DNA from: Holacanthus passer
Lineage: Eukaryota > Chordata > Actinopteri > Pomacanthidae
DNA: 64,000 bases
Direction: 5' to 3'
Assembly: GCA_025331565.1 (NCBI GenBank)
Contig: JAFREQ010000090.1
Location: 1,835,001-1,899,000 of the forward strand
The translations under genes and the position numbers were made by a program. Numbering within the stretch: position 1 is the first letter of the stretch; the number at the start of each line of letters is the position of its first letter. Positions 26,345-39,822 of the stretch are shown one piece after another. The notes below the pieces were generated by a model. It had not been told where the DNA came from and made no database searches. It saw only the letters and a program-made list of their open reading frames with translations.

Positions 26345-26505
26345 CCGTAACGTTATTTCAACCCAAATCATGTTTTCTACCCTTAACAAAGTGCTGCTTT
26401 AAACTCAAACCATGACCTTTCTCTAAATCTAACCAAGTTCTTTTTCTTCCTGAACTTAACCAAACATTAACCACATTGTTGTCACGTCATAAAACTGATT
26501 CATTT
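26345..26505. repeat. fish interspersed repeat fragment (CTAAATCTAACCAAG type)
   Basis: Contains CATGACCTTTCTCTAAATCT, AACCAAGTTCTTTTT and GAACTTAACCAAACATTAAC. The phrasing resembles a common teleost element with CATGATCTTTTCCTAAACCT followed by AACCAAG (from memory). Related phrases occur at 54230-54400 and, inverted, at 58470-58660. Confidence 0.45.
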
Positions 26506-26959
26506 CTTAACTGTGATTCAAAACTGTTCAAAACTGAAATGATGTCGTCCAGCTGATCAGAACAGGTTTCTCTTTGTCGTTCCAGCAGGACAAACTATAT
26601 ATCTATATATTTTGTGCTTTTAATTTGAAGGACTTGTTCTATAATGAGCAGATAAACATTGTTTATGTATCAAATTCTTGTTACCTGTTACCTGATCTTA
26701 GTTTCACTGTTGCTTGTTTCTCAAATTGTTTTATGTTGTCTGTTGAGAATCACTCTGCAAAGCAATGTCTGGCTTTGATAAAACTTTATTTATATAAAAT
26801 ATCAATGTCAGAAATATTTCCTCTTGCTGGAGACATTATCCCATTTTCATGTTCAGGTCAGACACCAGATACTTGAGGACCCACATTACGTTGAATATTC
26901 CCCAGAGCAATTACAGCAAAGACAAATACACTCGGTAACTCCCCTGCAATGATTTTCCA

Positions 26960-27140
26960 TCTTCCAAACGTACCTTCTAAAAACCCTCCACTGGCCGGGA
27001 TTCAAATCCAATCAGGCCCAAGATTCCTCATTCAGCCTGTATTACCTCAGCTCCCCATTAATGGGCCACAGGGCCCGAGCTTAGCCATCTAACCAATGGA
27101 GCGGAGCAGCTAATTGTCGCTATTACCAAGGCATTAGAGA
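26960..27140. other. candidate conserved noncoding block
   Basis: Unique block with CCCATTAATGGG (a 12-bp palindrome around TAAT) and GCTAATTGTC. A GGATTCAAATCC string resembles a tRNA B box but no tRNA fold is present. Confidence 0.22.
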
Positions 27141-28336
27141 GAAGGAAGGAGGGGGAGAGGAGGAGAGGCTGGGCGTGTCCTGTGGGTTTGTTAACACTCC
27201 ACTGAGCCTCTTGATAGGTTCAGGTTTAAGACTGTTCAGCCACAGGTAATAGCAATCGAACTCATTAAACAACAGGGGATTGTGGGTAAGAACGAGTCCA
27301 GGTCCGTGTCAGACTGCGTGTGATGCTGTGTTCTGCTGCCGGCTGGGTTTAAAAGAACAAAATCCAAAGGCACAGCACATATAACACACACACACTCACA
27401 CACACATGCAGAACACAGGGAAACATCTGAACCCCAGCGGGCAGAGTGAAAAATCAATAAGCTATTCGTTGAACATGAGCCACAGATAGCACACAATCGG
27501 AAACAGCTCTCCATCTGCACAAGCAGCAAATCAGCCGTCGGTGTAGAGGACAGGCCTCCAGTCCTGCGGCTTTCTCTTCCTGCAATGTTTTCAACATTTA
27601 AACTTTTATCTGTCGTTCCCCGTGAGGATCTGTGTCTTTTTCAAACTACTTCTTTTTTTTTTTTTACTTTTGCATTTTTAATTTCGGCAAACCAGAAGCA
27701 TGCGAACGAAGTGAGCTGAAGTTTGCCTGTGAACCAGATGGCTGCTTTACATATCTGAACATCCTAATAAACCCACCCAAAAACGGCCGCTTCCCAAAAA
27801 TGGGCTATTCAGATTTTCAGTTTGGAAGCTCTGAATCAAATTCACATCATCAGTCAAAGCGTCCAGCTTTTTTTCCCCCCTGTAGAATCATTGTCCACAG
27901 ACCATCACAGGAAAACATCACAGCAGGGCAACGCACACGAGTCAACCTGAGGCTGCAGAGCGACTTCAGCTCTGGGTTGCAGAAGCACAGAGGGTCGGTG
28001 GCAAACAAGGGAAACCTCGCTCAACTTGTCAATCAAATACATGCAGGTGCACATTCCTGGCAGGTTACTTTGAAGTTTGACCATATTTCCACTGTTTACC
28101 TGGACGTAGTTGCTGTGAAAGATAAAATGTTTGTCATCATGAAAACTTTCCAGTCGTTAAATCTCATAATATAATAATCTGCTGTGTGTGAAAAGGCTTC
28201 AAACTCATGGATCCTTAGTATGTCTCAAACTTTCATCGTGTTACAGCTACATGAAGTAACACACCCTCACCGAGGCCTCAACTGGCATCAACACAACACT
28301 GTTTATGGTTTGAGGAAATATGATGACTCAAACTAT

Positions 28337-28340
<4 letters not shown>

Positions 28341-28369
<29 letters not shown>
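28341..28369 (+). repeat. (TG)14 microsatellite
   Basis: Uninterrupted run. Confidence 0.95.
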
Positions 28370-28372
<3 letters not shown>

Positions 28373-28789
28373 ACACTGTAAATAAACAGTGGTGTGCTCA
28401 AGTGGTCAAAACCTTAATGCACTTAAGAAACATCGGCTGCTCTTAGAGAATAAAAGGGTTGAAAACTTAATGCATATAAGAGTTTAACTTAATTCAGCTC
28501 TAAACTCCACATCACTCTTGCTCCTCCGTGTGTGAGTGTCTGTGGGTTTGACTTTTGTATATGTTTAAACAAATAAATCAACTCCGGAATCTGAATAGGT
28601 GCAGACAAATTAGAGACATGTGAACAAGCAGACTGTAATCTCCACTGAGGCTCCGGGAGGAAGCCAACGTTTACAGGGACGGTCACTTTGAAATGAAGTG
28701 GGCGAACTCGTAGAGTCTCATGAGCCACTTAGTGCTGAGTAGCTTCTCCTCTGTTTTGGGAAAGAGAGAGAGGAAGAGCGAGAGAGAAA

Positions 28790-28930
28790 CTGATTCCTAA
28801 TCAGGCGAGCGAGAGCTGGGAGTAATTGGACAAAGCTGAACTGCAGTGTCACCAATTAGCATTTGAGACTGTGGAGAGCGGAGACATAAATGCTGTTTAA
28901 TTACGGCCATTTTCCTTTTTTCTCTCCGTC
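28790..28930. other. candidate enhancer-like block
   Basis: AGTAATTGGACAAAG, CCAATTAGC and TTTAATTACGG within about 90 bp: several homeodomain cores plus a SOX/TCF-like ACAAAG. Suggestive only. Confidence 0.25.
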
Positions 28931-30119
28931 TTAGAGATGAGAAAGAATACATGAGGAGGATGGACGGAGGAGAGGGAGGCAGGAAGAGGAGAGTTTAAAC
29001 TTTTCAAAATCTTTGTGGAAGCAGATTTCACAGCTAATCGGGGAGACACAGGAAGTAACAGCTGGACCTAATTTTCTGAAAGTCAATATTTAATAAAACA
29101 CATCTAATACAGACTGTCCTCCAGGCCATTACAGCATTAAAGCTTTCAATTACACCATCGTACAACAACACACGAAATGACAACGGCAGCAGTGAAATTA
29201 TGCCGTTTTGTTGGATTCTGTAACATCTGAGACTTTTACTTTTCTCCTCCCGCTCTTACATTTGTCAGCTTCCTCTCTACTTCACATTTTTGGCATCAGC
29301 TTCAATGGAAGCAAACCCGTCTGCTACAGAAAGTTTTCATGTGACTAATTAGCTTTGTCAAATATATTTAAGAGAAAGGTTTATTGCATTTCCTCTCATG
29401 CTTCAAGTCAGTGTTGACTTTTTCTAGATTGAACCCAGACCATACTCCATCTCTAACTTTAACCCAGGGCTTTAATTTAATTTAATTTTAATTTCGTGCT
29501 TTAGTTGCAGTGGAAAAGAAATCCGTGCCTTCATTGACTCACTAAACGTACACAGTCTCGTTTTTGCTGCTTAGGAATTTGGCTCGACAGCAGATTAAAT
29601 TTCAAGATTCATATTTGACATGTGACTCAAGTCAGCTACAGTTCACGATCCAGTCAGGACTTAATGTGTTTGAAATCTATCATGTTCACGCTAATGTTGG
29701 AAGAACTGTTTTCAGGTGCGATGCACTTTTTAAATGGACTGAAGAGCAAACCCTAAAACCAGAAACCACAGCCCCCGTGGAGATGTTAATGCTTTATTAT
29801 CATTTTCTTTTAATGATTCTCAGAACTTTTTATTAATTCCTTGCTTATGGAGCAGTCGTTTCTGTTCTGATTGTGTTCTGTTCTTCCAGCTTTAGCAGTG
29901 AACAGTTTGCAGATACACATTCAGTGTAAATGTTTGTTCTGTCAATAAAACACGACGTAATCCGGCCCTGGTTATTTTTCCTTCAAACATATTTGCTTGA
30001 CGACAGACAAACATCGATCGATGCACAATATTTCTAATCGCTTCTTTCAATCACTCCACTCTTGCATATCTTTGCTCTTCTCTTCCTTCCCAGTGCCAGA
30101 CTGCATCTCATCACTGCAC

Positions 30120-30124
<5 letters not shown>

Positions 30125-30167
<43 letters not shown>
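30125..30167 (+). repeat. (CA)21 microsatellite
   Basis: Uninterrupted run after a short ACACACG lead. Confidence 0.95.
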
Positions 30168-30170
<3 letters not shown>

Positions 30171-31128
30171 AGGAGTCATGACTCAGGCTCTTTGGCACTC
30201 GGGCTCCTGAACACATCAGCACAATGGAGCCAAAAGAATCATACATATCTACATAATGTAGACGCACACATGCACATAAGCCTTCATCTCTGACGTGCAC
30301 ACGACTGATGGTTTATATGTACATGGACAAAAAATCACGAAGAGACAGAAGAAGGAAGTAAAGTGTATTTCATATAGGACAGTCCTGAGTTACTTTACCA
30401 GAGCAGTTTTAGTTTAGTTTGTGGAATTGAATTATTGCTCTGTAATGATGAAGCCGTGATGTGATTTGGTGGATGTGATGAGACTCTAAACTAAACATCA
30501 GTATATAAAGTAATATACTCAGGAATTATTCCAATACAGTCATGTTTGCATCCACCTGATACATGTAGATCTAACGTTTCTCTCCACTTAGCTCTGTTTT
30601 GGCCTCCACCAACTCCTGAGAAAAATATGAGGCTCTTTAGCAGCTTAATGTTTCACTTTCCTCATCATCAAGTTTCTAACTTTGTCTTTCTGCCTGCTGC
30701 TGCTGGAAAGTGGGTTATACAGGAAGCTGAGACTGAACTTTACAGTAAGTGTATCTTAGTCAGAACTTTGAGCTTAAAAAGCGGCAGTTTGTGATAAGTT
30801 TGTGTGTCATTACCCATCACATACAAATTCTCTACGCTAAAATGTTTCTACGCTCAAAAATGTTAATTAATGCAAGTTTGAGCAAAAATAGAAAACTGTT
30901 TTAACGGAGCCTTTTTCCGTTGTGATAACGCTCCTATTATATAAGTAAAGGAGCTGAATACATTTTCTAGCAGAGAAAAAACAACATGCACATTACATTA
31001 TATAACACGGCAGTAAATAAACCAACAACAAATGCAAAAAACGTCCTGCAGTTGTAGCACATAACCTTTTCTCACCGAGAGTCTGGTGCAGTGCAGAAGA
31101 GATCAACTCATAAACAGAGCAGTGACTA

Positions 31129-31135
<7 letters not shown>

Positions 31136-31179
<44 letters not shown>
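31136..31179 (+). repeat. (CA)22 microsatellite
   Basis: Preceded by GCGCG; further imperfect CA tracts lie at 31320-31412, making a CA-rich cluster. Confidence 0.95.
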
Positions 31180-31183
<4 letters not shown>

Positions 31184-32123
31184 ACACCGAACTCTCCCGG
31201 CAAAACTTGACGCTGTCCCCTACTGATGACATCATCCCTCCATGCTGGCCTAAAGGTCGCTGATGTCCGGAAGCCGGCCGTGGGCACAAAAATGGCTCGC
31301 TTCCTCGCATGGCTGCGCTGCAACACAAACACACACACAAGTGCGAACACACAGGGAGGACCACACATACGAACAACGTGCACATACACACTCACACACA
31401 CAGACAAACACACACTTGTCCGCTGTCGTAGCTGAGTGGCAGAATCTTGCCTGAAGACAGCAGACTTCATTCCAGACTTCTTCCCCAAAACACTCTCTCA
31501 TTATATCCGCTGTCTGTCTGCATGACGAGCTGTAACAGAAACGTCTCTCGCACAGTCCAGAAACATCAGCGCTCTGTCTTCCTGTTTGGTTTTCAATGGA
31601 CTCAATGTGTGTGGAAATTTGGGCGGAGAATTATTTTTGGGACTTAAATATTCATAATATCTTAAACCTTATTAAGCAGTCAAAGTATTGCATCAACAAC
31701 ACCCTCCTCGAGACAAACAGGAAAACATCTACACACACGATTTGACTCTTTTTGACCGACAAATCACCAAATGATAACTTCCTGCAAGATTGTTAATGTG
31801 GTTTGCTGCTTTTCCACAGCACAAAATGAGGCATTTTTTCAATCAATCAAGGATCTTTGCTCCTATTAATCAACCCAACTCATATCTAAGCGTCATCCCA
31901 CACTTAGCTCGTTGCTGTTGAGCCGATGCAGGAGATCGCCAGAGTTGTTGGGGGTTAAGTGTCTCGCCCGAGGCTGCTGTCACCTACTGTAAGTCAATGA
32001 GTTCAGTTTGTGGCCCAGTTGTGCAAAGAGCCTCTGGGATCGGTGCCACCGTGCTGCAGAGCGCGGTGAGGAGCAGCCGGATGCTCTGCAGCAAACACAG
32101 CACGTACAGTCAATAAGACTCAC

Positions 32124-32185
32124 CTGAAGAAGGTGACAAAGAACTGCACCAGGTCCATGATGCTGTTGTGCTGAGAGAAGGCAAT
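32124..32185 (-). CDS. atrnl1: atrnl1 exon: juxtamembrane segment and first part of the transmembrane helix
   Basis: This 62-bp exon encodes IAFSQHNSIMDLVQFFVTFF plus the first two bases of a Ser codon. The second half begins the hydrophobic membrane-spanning segment, which continues in the exon at 24152. Human ATRNL1 has IAFSQHNTIMDLVQFFVTFFS here, while ATRN has IAFSQHSNFMDL, so the HNSIMDL sequence again points to ATRNL1. The acceptor CTCTTTTCCAG has a good pyrimidine tract and the donor CAG/GTGAGTC is near consensus. It is flanked by two large introns, about 12.7 kb upstream and 7.9 kb downstream in transcript order. Confidence 0.95.
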
Positions 32186-32987
32186 CTGGAAAAGAGCAGA
32201 GAGGAAGAGACTGTAAGTAAAGATGTTTATGTTGTTGTGAATATTTTCTTATGCTGTAAAGGATTTCTTTACATCAGTCATGTTTACGAACACAGTTGAG
32301 AAGCAGTGAAAATGCAGATTCTCCATTTACTACTCAGTTATTTTCTTTTCTCCATATGAATATACATAAAACATGAAAAACACCCGTCCCAGAGCCGAAC
32401 ATGACGTCTTCAAAAGCAGCAAATTCTCATATTTAAAATGCATTTTGCTCCATGTTTTTTGTGTGTGTGCATAATCACAATTCACAGCATCACTAGTGCA
32501 TAAAATGACACCTACATAAAGGCAGCAAAGCAAATGCCTGATACACAGAATAAATGACGTTTAGTTTATCTATATGTATCTATATACTCAACTATGTAAC
32601 TCTGTCTACTTCCACACAAACAGAAAAGCAGAGGGTGATATTTGTAAAAGATGACTAAAAGACATCAGACCAGAGGTGCACGATGAGTAGTTCAGAAATG
32701 AATAATTACAGATCTTAAACTGAGAAGGAATGACTCTTATTTATCTGCAGTGAAGACACTGTTTTGCACAAAGCAACCAAAATACTCCGACTATACATTC
32801 CACAAAATTCAGCGAGCCCTTACGTAACCTTGCTTCCCTCCAACATGTGTTACAGAGCATCATGTGAAACTGATGCAACTGTGGATGAACATCTTTCTTA
32901 CCTGAGGCCAATGTTCAGCCTCTTACATAAGGCCAACAAATTTATTTCTGCCAAATATGTTCTCACATGTTCTCTCTCTCCTCGTCT

Positions 32988-33010
32988 CACACACACACAC
33001 ACACACACAC
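32988..33010 (+). repeat. (CA)11 microsatellite
   Basis: Pure CA run. Confidence 0.93.
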
Positions 33011-33257
33011 TGAGAACACAATACACGATCAGCCTGTGAGAAACAGGCTTCCGGCCTTTTGTGCTCTCCAGTATTCTGCAGCACTTTGTTCCACTGGGCT
33101 TCGACAAACCTGCTGGATGCTACGGCACCAGTAAATCCACTGACTGCACCATCCATCATCGAGCTCTCTGTGCCGGGATGTTGGTGCAGTGTGTGGCCCT
33201 CTGCCGTCCTGAGCCACAGATCTGAAACATGTTGACTCAGACATCCTGCAGGACCAT

Positions 33258-33726
33258 TTTAAAGGGTCAATTCAGCCAAATTATTAAAAAGAAGCACATT
33301 TTTGCCATTTAGTCCAAGTGGCATTTGGTCATACAGATAGTTCTTGGTGTGTTGAGATTTTCATCACCATCATCTGCCTCCACCAAAATACAACAGAGGT
33401 GAATGAAATTGTGTTTGTGAAAAATGAAATTTGAAAAATGAAGTAAAACTTGACTCGCCAGAAACATCTCATCACTTGGGCTAATCCATATCAACAGCTT
33501 CTCAGGGTAGTTTACAGTCATCTTTCATGGCTTTCTTATTAGCAATTCAAATGTATGATTTGCAAATTATATTTTGGTTTAATTCTGACCTTGTGACACA
33601 TTTTGTTTGATGTATTTCTTGGCTTGGATATCCTCTCAGAACAAATGAAACCAAAACTATCTGCATGAGTAAATACCATCAGGGTAAAATATGTTTTTTA
33701 TGATTTGGGTGGACTGAACCTTTAAA
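33258..33726. mobile_element. terminal-inverted-repeat element (MITE-like)
   Basis: The first 24 bases (from TTTAAAGGGTCAATTC) and the reverse complement of the last 24 (from TTTAAAGGTTCAGTCC) agree at 20 of 24 positions, and the similarity extends a few bases further outwards (CCAT on both sides). The 469-bp interior is AT-rich with no coding frame. This is the structure of a non-autonomous DNA transposon. No clean target duplication beyond the AT-rich edge could be fixed. Confidence 0.7.
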
Positions 33727-35519
33727 TGGAACATGTGTTTTCCATGTCAGCTAATGAAAGAGACAAAATGCACAACAAAATGTTTTTCTATACATGTTCA
33801 AAGAATACACATAATACTGCATGTGGCATCAAATAAATAAAAAATAAAATAAAAAAAAGTGTTTCCACTTGTTTCATCAGCACACACACCCCCACACACA
33901 CAGATCACTATTCATCACCTCTCACCTTATCTCATCCCTCAAAACTCTGCAATCTGTCTCCATCAACAGCCGCGTGTTTCCTGTACGTGTGCACCTGTTT
34001 CTACGTGTCTCTCAGTGTGAAACTTGCACCCTGCTGCTTCAGAGCAACGCTCTGGCCCTCAGCTACACAAACCTCCCGAACAGCCATTGTTGTCCGTGTT
34101 TAAACTCCTTGTTAAGGGGATTATTTATTACACACATAATTGATTTTCCGTTCACTTTTCTGCCCTGTAGGAACAAAACAGAGCGGAGTTGTCTCCTCCT
34201 GCCTCCTAATGTCTTGTTTTGAGACAGTTGGAGGAGGACGTGCATCCTGACAGACGCACACAGCAGAGCAAGGTGCTTCTGGGACACAGCTGAGCGTGGC
34301 TGAATCATCCAATGAGCTCCAGTTAGTCATTTTCAGGAGCAAAAAATAAAGTGAAAACTAATGATCAGTTTGCAACACTGACTCTTTCGCAGTGATTAAC
34401 TGTAATACTAACTGATTACCATTTTTATGATGATATAATTTATGGAATTAATTTATGATTTATTAATTATTATGAAAACTATCCCGTTTATACTTTGTAA
34501 TCTGCAGAGTGTTGAGACAGAAGAAGTCATTCATGATTGTGGTTGAGGACATCAGCTGTAACATTTTGTCTGTTTGTTTGTTTGTCCGCAAATCCGCAAG
34601 TCTCTGTCTTTACCATTAAAACTAAGTTCAGGATCAAATGAGTTCCTAATAATGAGGCTGAAATTTAACTTCAGACGTCTTCAAATGTTCCTCAGTGAGC
34701 TGTTGCATAAGAAATCGAGCCTGTCTGGCAGACGTGCACTCTTTGATTCATTTTTACATTAACAGGTGAACAGACACATGGATAATTCATTTTAATTGGC
34801 CTTAAAGTTTTCCTGCATTAAACTTTAAGCTGTGAAGGTAGGTGCTGCTGAGGCCACGATCATCTGATCCTCATGAAGCCAAAGATCCATTTGAAAATCA
34901 GTAAAAGCCCCAAGAAGCACTAAAGCTACCTGGGACTATAAAGTCTAGAAACACTGATCACAGGCATCACAATACATTTGACACAAATATATTTGAAGCG
35001 TGTTCAACATGGGGATATCTTTAAATGGCCCTAATAGCCGGAAAGGCTGCGTCTTTGTCTTCGGTGAATCCTCTGAGACTAGTTGGGAGGGGAAGAGGGA
35101 GAGAAATGGGGCAGAATGGGCTTAAGTGGTTTACGGGCATTTGTGCAGCAGGTAAAACGGCCTGACGGAGAAAAACCTGCAGAAAAGCTGATTCTGGTCC
35201 GGAGGGAAGCAGCATTAATACAGGCATCAGGGAGAAAAGAGCCTGGCTTTGCATTCAGGCCTCCGATGCAGCAATTTACATCATTACCCACTGACAATAT
35301 AAAGACTTATTATAGATGTGCACACTAACTCTGAAAGGAAAAAAATACATGTGTACAATAATAAACTGTGAGAAAATAGAAAAACAGACATTCAAAAACA
35401 AATGCATCAAATAACTATTCAGAACAGGTAAGACACAAAAAAATGCAAAGGACAAATTGTGAACACTATACTTAGTGAAGTAAATGAATACAGACTCTGA
35501 CATTTCTCCTAATTTATCT

Positions 35520-35522
<3 letters not shown>

Positions 35523-35553
<31 letters not shown>
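35523..35553 (+). repeat. (CA)15 microsatellite
   Basis: Pure run; another lies at 35705. Confidence 0.95.
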
Positions 35554-35555
<2 letters not shown>

Positions 35556-35703
35556 TCCAGTCCCACACCAACTCCAGCCAACAGCCATCATTTCAATTTA
35601 CAACAACTGCAGTCATTAAAAACAACTATAATCAATAAGCTGTTTAGACCACACCCTTCTCCTCCTCATCCAAACCACTGCAGAGCCACAAACACACGAG
35701 CCT

Positions 35704-35704
<1 letters not shown>

Positions 35705-35739
<35 letters not shown>
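35705..35739 (+). repeat. (AC)17 microsatellite
   Basis: Pure run about 150 bp from its neighbour at 35523. Confidence 0.95.
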
Positions 35740-35740
<1 letters not shown>

Positions 35741-38700
35741 ATGATGCCAGCTGACACTAACAAAGAATGTATAAATTACCACAGATATATAAAACTTAAT
35801 GCAATCCAATGCAATAGTTCTGAAAAATATTACATACATGTTTAAGTCAACTTTTACTGAGACTGTGTCAGCAGAAAAAGGATCGCATGTTTTAACTGTT
35901 AACATTTACATGTACATCAGAAACCTGCAGGACTGATGCACAGTTGCAGTTTGGGTAGTTTGTTATCACAGTGACACTGTCTTTAAATTTGGCAAAACAA
36001 TATCTTAAAATATTTATATGGGAATCATCTGTTAGGCAGCCAGAAATTTCTAGTGTCACAGAACGTCATGATGAGGAGCTCAGAAAGTCTGAAAAAGGTT
36101 GTGAATGCAGCCTCAGTCTTTTTCTTAATTTATGGTCATTTATAATAAACATTTAAGTTGTGATGCTTTTTCGAAACACGTCTTATGTTAAGGTGGTGTT
36201 TTCAGGAACCATCCCAGATCAATGCACAGAAGTGCTATGAAGTGCTATGTGGACCATGAGCTCACTGGAAATGACTGAACTCCTTGAGTATATTCATCTT
36301 TAAGATCTGAATGAAACCAATGTTTGACAGATACATGTTACTGATGTCATAAAGCAACACAGCGTGACGACTGAGTGTTGAGTTGGTTCTGATACCAAAA
36401 GCAACGGGAGGAAATGCTGCAGGATGGTGCAGATGGGAATTCTCTCACAAATAAACACTGAAATAACCACAAACAGCAGCTGAATCCCTTCTCTATAGAA
36501 TATAATTGTTTTGAGATCAGGGGTCAACTGACTGTCAGGGGCAATATTTTTTTTTAATCTTGAAGCTAGAAGTGCAATTACCTCAGGAGAGAGTGTGAGA
36601 GTAAGAGAGAGAGACAGAGGGAGGAGATGGAGGGAGAAGATGAGAGGAAGAGGAATGACGTAAAGAGGACTCCAAGGACCCCGGCTCTACAGTCCAGTCA
36701 TTACTGAAAGACCGAGGTGGCCCCCAGGGGACGAGCCCCCGGGCTGTGACAGCAGTGGGCTGCCTTTTATTTCCCTAACCCTGAACTCAGGGCTGCTTGT
36801 TAAAACCTGGAACGAAAGAAAGTGTTTGGCTGATCAATAATGGAAGGGAGAAAAAAAGAGAGAAAGGAGAGAAACAGACAAAAAAAGAGCAGGGGAGGTG
36901 AAAAGAGATGAAAAGGAGAAGAAGAGCTGAGGCAGGAGATGAACGAAGGACTGGAGGATGATGAGAGAGGAGCAGCAGAGAAGACGATGGAGGGAAAAGA
37001 TAAATCAGCAGCAATCAGTTCATTTACTCTTCCCAGTTAATCCTCATCAGGCTGCAGGCTGCTCAGACCCACTGCAGAAGACGGAGAGACGAGCCTGGAA
37101 AAGCAGCTCTTCACCCTCCGACACTCACTCACAGCTGCAGCTGTCCAAAGTCTGTGGGCTGATTTTTGCTCTTGAACCTCTGACCACAGCCGACATCCCA
37201 GCTGAGTGTGGTCGGGTGAGGTCTGTGGTACACACCCACCTGTGATACAGCATGGTACTGTGCTGCAACAATGCACTGCAACAATGAACGTCACCACTAG
37301 TTGGCAGTGCAAAGCCAGATTATTAGACACAGTGCAGTTACCCTTTAAAACAACTGAAGTATAGGAGTTAAATTAAAAGAAAATTAATAATGAATAAACA
37401 TTTTGTGAACCGACTTTTTTTTTTACTTTTTATGTTTAGAAATTGTTCACTCTGTTTTCTGAAACAACAGCGTTGAATTGTATGCACTTCTTTTATGGTT
37501 TAACAATAAAGAGTCTTGCAGATGGAAGATAGGAAAACTTCACAGTTCCATCAAATCAATTACAACTTTTCTATGCTTAATATATGTATGTGATTCTCTC
37601 TCTTCGTCTTCTTCTTCTTCGTCTTTATTATTGTCTTCTTATTGAAACTTTAGTTTGTTTGTACTTTCCTTGTTATTCTGGGTTTATGGTCCAAGGAAAC
37701 TGTTTCACAGCGATGTTACTGGAACCTATGTGCCCTACATTCACATCTATAGGTTTCATTCCAACAATAAATAATCATGTTCCGAACACACGTTACCGTC
37801 AGCATGTTAACAAATGTAAATGTGAAATTTCCAGGGACCTAAATGTGTTTACCACACACTCTTCCCCAGCATCTGCATATTCATGAGGACCTAATGACCA
37901 AAGTGAGGCAGTTGCCAAGTGCCGCCTCCACCTACATGCTATGTAAATGAGTCCGGCTCTGCCATATGTGTGCACTTGTTAGAAGAGCTCACAGATGTAG
38001 CTCCTTTTAACAGGTGCTTAAGACCCACTTCTGCATCTGCAACCTGCAGCTCGAACACGAGGAACAAACACAACGTGATTCAATCCCAGAACAGGCAGAA
38101 AGCCTTTCCACTTGACTCTTATTAGCCTGATTTTCACTGAGGAATCTGTCATCTTCCATGTTGTCATGTTCAATTATACCACTCACTAATCAGTCGCCAT
38201 CAGAAACTCACTGAAGTCTGATCAAACAGTCAAGTGACAGTGTTACAACTGCAAATAACAAAAAGCCTTGTGAATGTCTCAATGAGAAATGAGCTCAAAG
38301 TGTGAATCATTGTTCACACAGTGTTAGTTTTTACTTCACAGGGTGTAAAAGATATTAAATTATGTAATAAATCAATTTATGATTTATGTGACAACATAAA
38401 ATTAGACAACTATTTTTTTTTTTTAATTGTTGGCCAAACAATCACTACAGATAATAACTGGTGTTAATACATTAGTCAACAATTCATGCATCTCATACAA
38501 AGGCATTTTTGACATTTTTGATGAGTTGTTTCCTTCCAGCTTCAGGTTTCTATCAGAATATAATTAATATTTTATTGGATGTTAAAATGTTATCATGTTT
38601 AGATTCAGAATAATTGTAAATATTCATCATTTCACCAGTTTCTCAAGTTCCAAACTCTTTATTTTGCACTGAAGCAGTTTTTGACCTGCTATTCACCTTA

Positions 38701-39272
38701 TAAGCACCTGTTCAGTGAACTGTGAATGTGCCAGTGTTACTCAGTCACAAACAGTCACTGAGTGGACTTTAAGTTTATCCAAGATGTATTCGTACCATCA
38801 GTTTGTGTTTTACTGCAGATTATGCCGTGTCTCTTTTGTGGAGCAGTTTCTTTTTATATTTTGTGGGGCAGAGAAGGGTTACATTAAAAAAAAGCTCCAT
38901 TCCTTCAAAGATCAGCGATGTCAAGATGCAACTGATCAGCAGCGTAAATTTACATATTAAAGTTCACCTGAGTTGAGCCCAATACAAAAGCTCAGCACAG
39001 ATTTACTTTCCCTCTGAACCTGTTGAGAGTCAGGGTTCAGAGGTTCAACTGAAACACAGTGATGTTTTGTGAATGCTGGAGTGACCAGACCCAACACACA
39101 GCCTGTATTCATGTATTCCCACACGACCAGCATAATGTCTCCTGATGCTGCTGATGACGGCTGCTGACTTCCTGTCCGGTGAAACGAGCTGCACTCAGCC
39201 GTCGCTCTTCTCTTCCACCCTATGGAACCTAATACTGCCTCTAAGAGATGCATCAGATAGACCCTGTTCCTC

Positions 39273-39274
<2 letters not shown>

Positions 39275-39323
<49 letters not shown>
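39275..39323 (+). repeat. (GT)24 microsatellite
   Basis: Uninterrupted 49-bp run. Confidence 0.97.
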
Positions 39324-39326
<3 letters not shown>

Positions 39327-39800
39327 GTCAGACAGTTAAGCATTTTAACTTTTTTTAATCCAATAAAGGATGTTTTGTCACTGACATGATCAGAGAGGGT
39401 GTTTCTGTGTGTGTGTGTGTCTCAGATATCTGATTAGGAGAGGCATCCGATTTAATGATGGCAGGCGTAGAGGATAAATAAGTGACTGAGCGCTGAGCGG
39501 CAAATCAAATCAACCGACCAATCACTCCAGCCCAGAGTTCGTCTGCAACAAAATGGCTGCTCACCTCTGACAGAAGGCTTTTAATCAGCCGGCCTATAGG
39601 CTGTGATGCATGGAGGGATGTGGAGAAGGAGGCAGAAGATGCAGACAGATGGAGGCAGACACTGACACAGGAGGCACCATCAGTTAGGCACATCATGTAA
39701 GTTCACTGATGGACATACGTTAAAATAAGTCCATGTTGACTTCTGATTTCAAACAGGACACGAACCCTCGTCTCCTGAGTGAAAGTCCCGTGTTTCTTTC

Positions 39801-39822
39801 ATCCATCCATCCATCCATCCAC
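39801..39822 (+). repeat. (ATCC)5 microsatellite
   Basis: Five tetranucleotide units, no interruption. Confidence 0.93.

Larger units (their letters stand above)
24153..32123 (-). other. atrnl1 intron splitting the transmembrane helix
   Basis: This intron interrupts a Ser codon inside the membrane-spanning segment. It contains a fish-type interspersed repeat fragment at 24550-24675, another at 26345-26505, CA/GT microsatellites (25817, 28341, 30125, 31136) and two TAAT-rich candidate noncoding elements (26960-27140, 28790-28930). A 180-codon plus-strand open frame at 27632-28174 has no recognisable domain and is probably random. Confidence 0.85.

Noticed and set aside
26995..27015. tRNA B-box-like string GGATTCAAATCC
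   Set aside because: No matching A box at the right distance and no cloverleaf could be drawn; not called as a tRNA or SINE.
27632..28174. 180-codon plus-strand open frame, the longest in the window
   Set aside because: No recognisable domain, starts in a T-rich run giving a poly-Phe stretch, lies in an atrnl1 intron; consistent with a chance frame.
31920..32000. GGTTAAGTGTCTCGCCCGAGG, similar to a common fish repeat phrase
   Set aside because: Only a single short phrase matches; flanks do not continue the pattern.
39745..39800. tRNA-like text ACACGAACCCTCGTCTCCTG
   Set aside because: Resembles a degenerate tRNA or SINE end but too short and without flanking arms to support a call.
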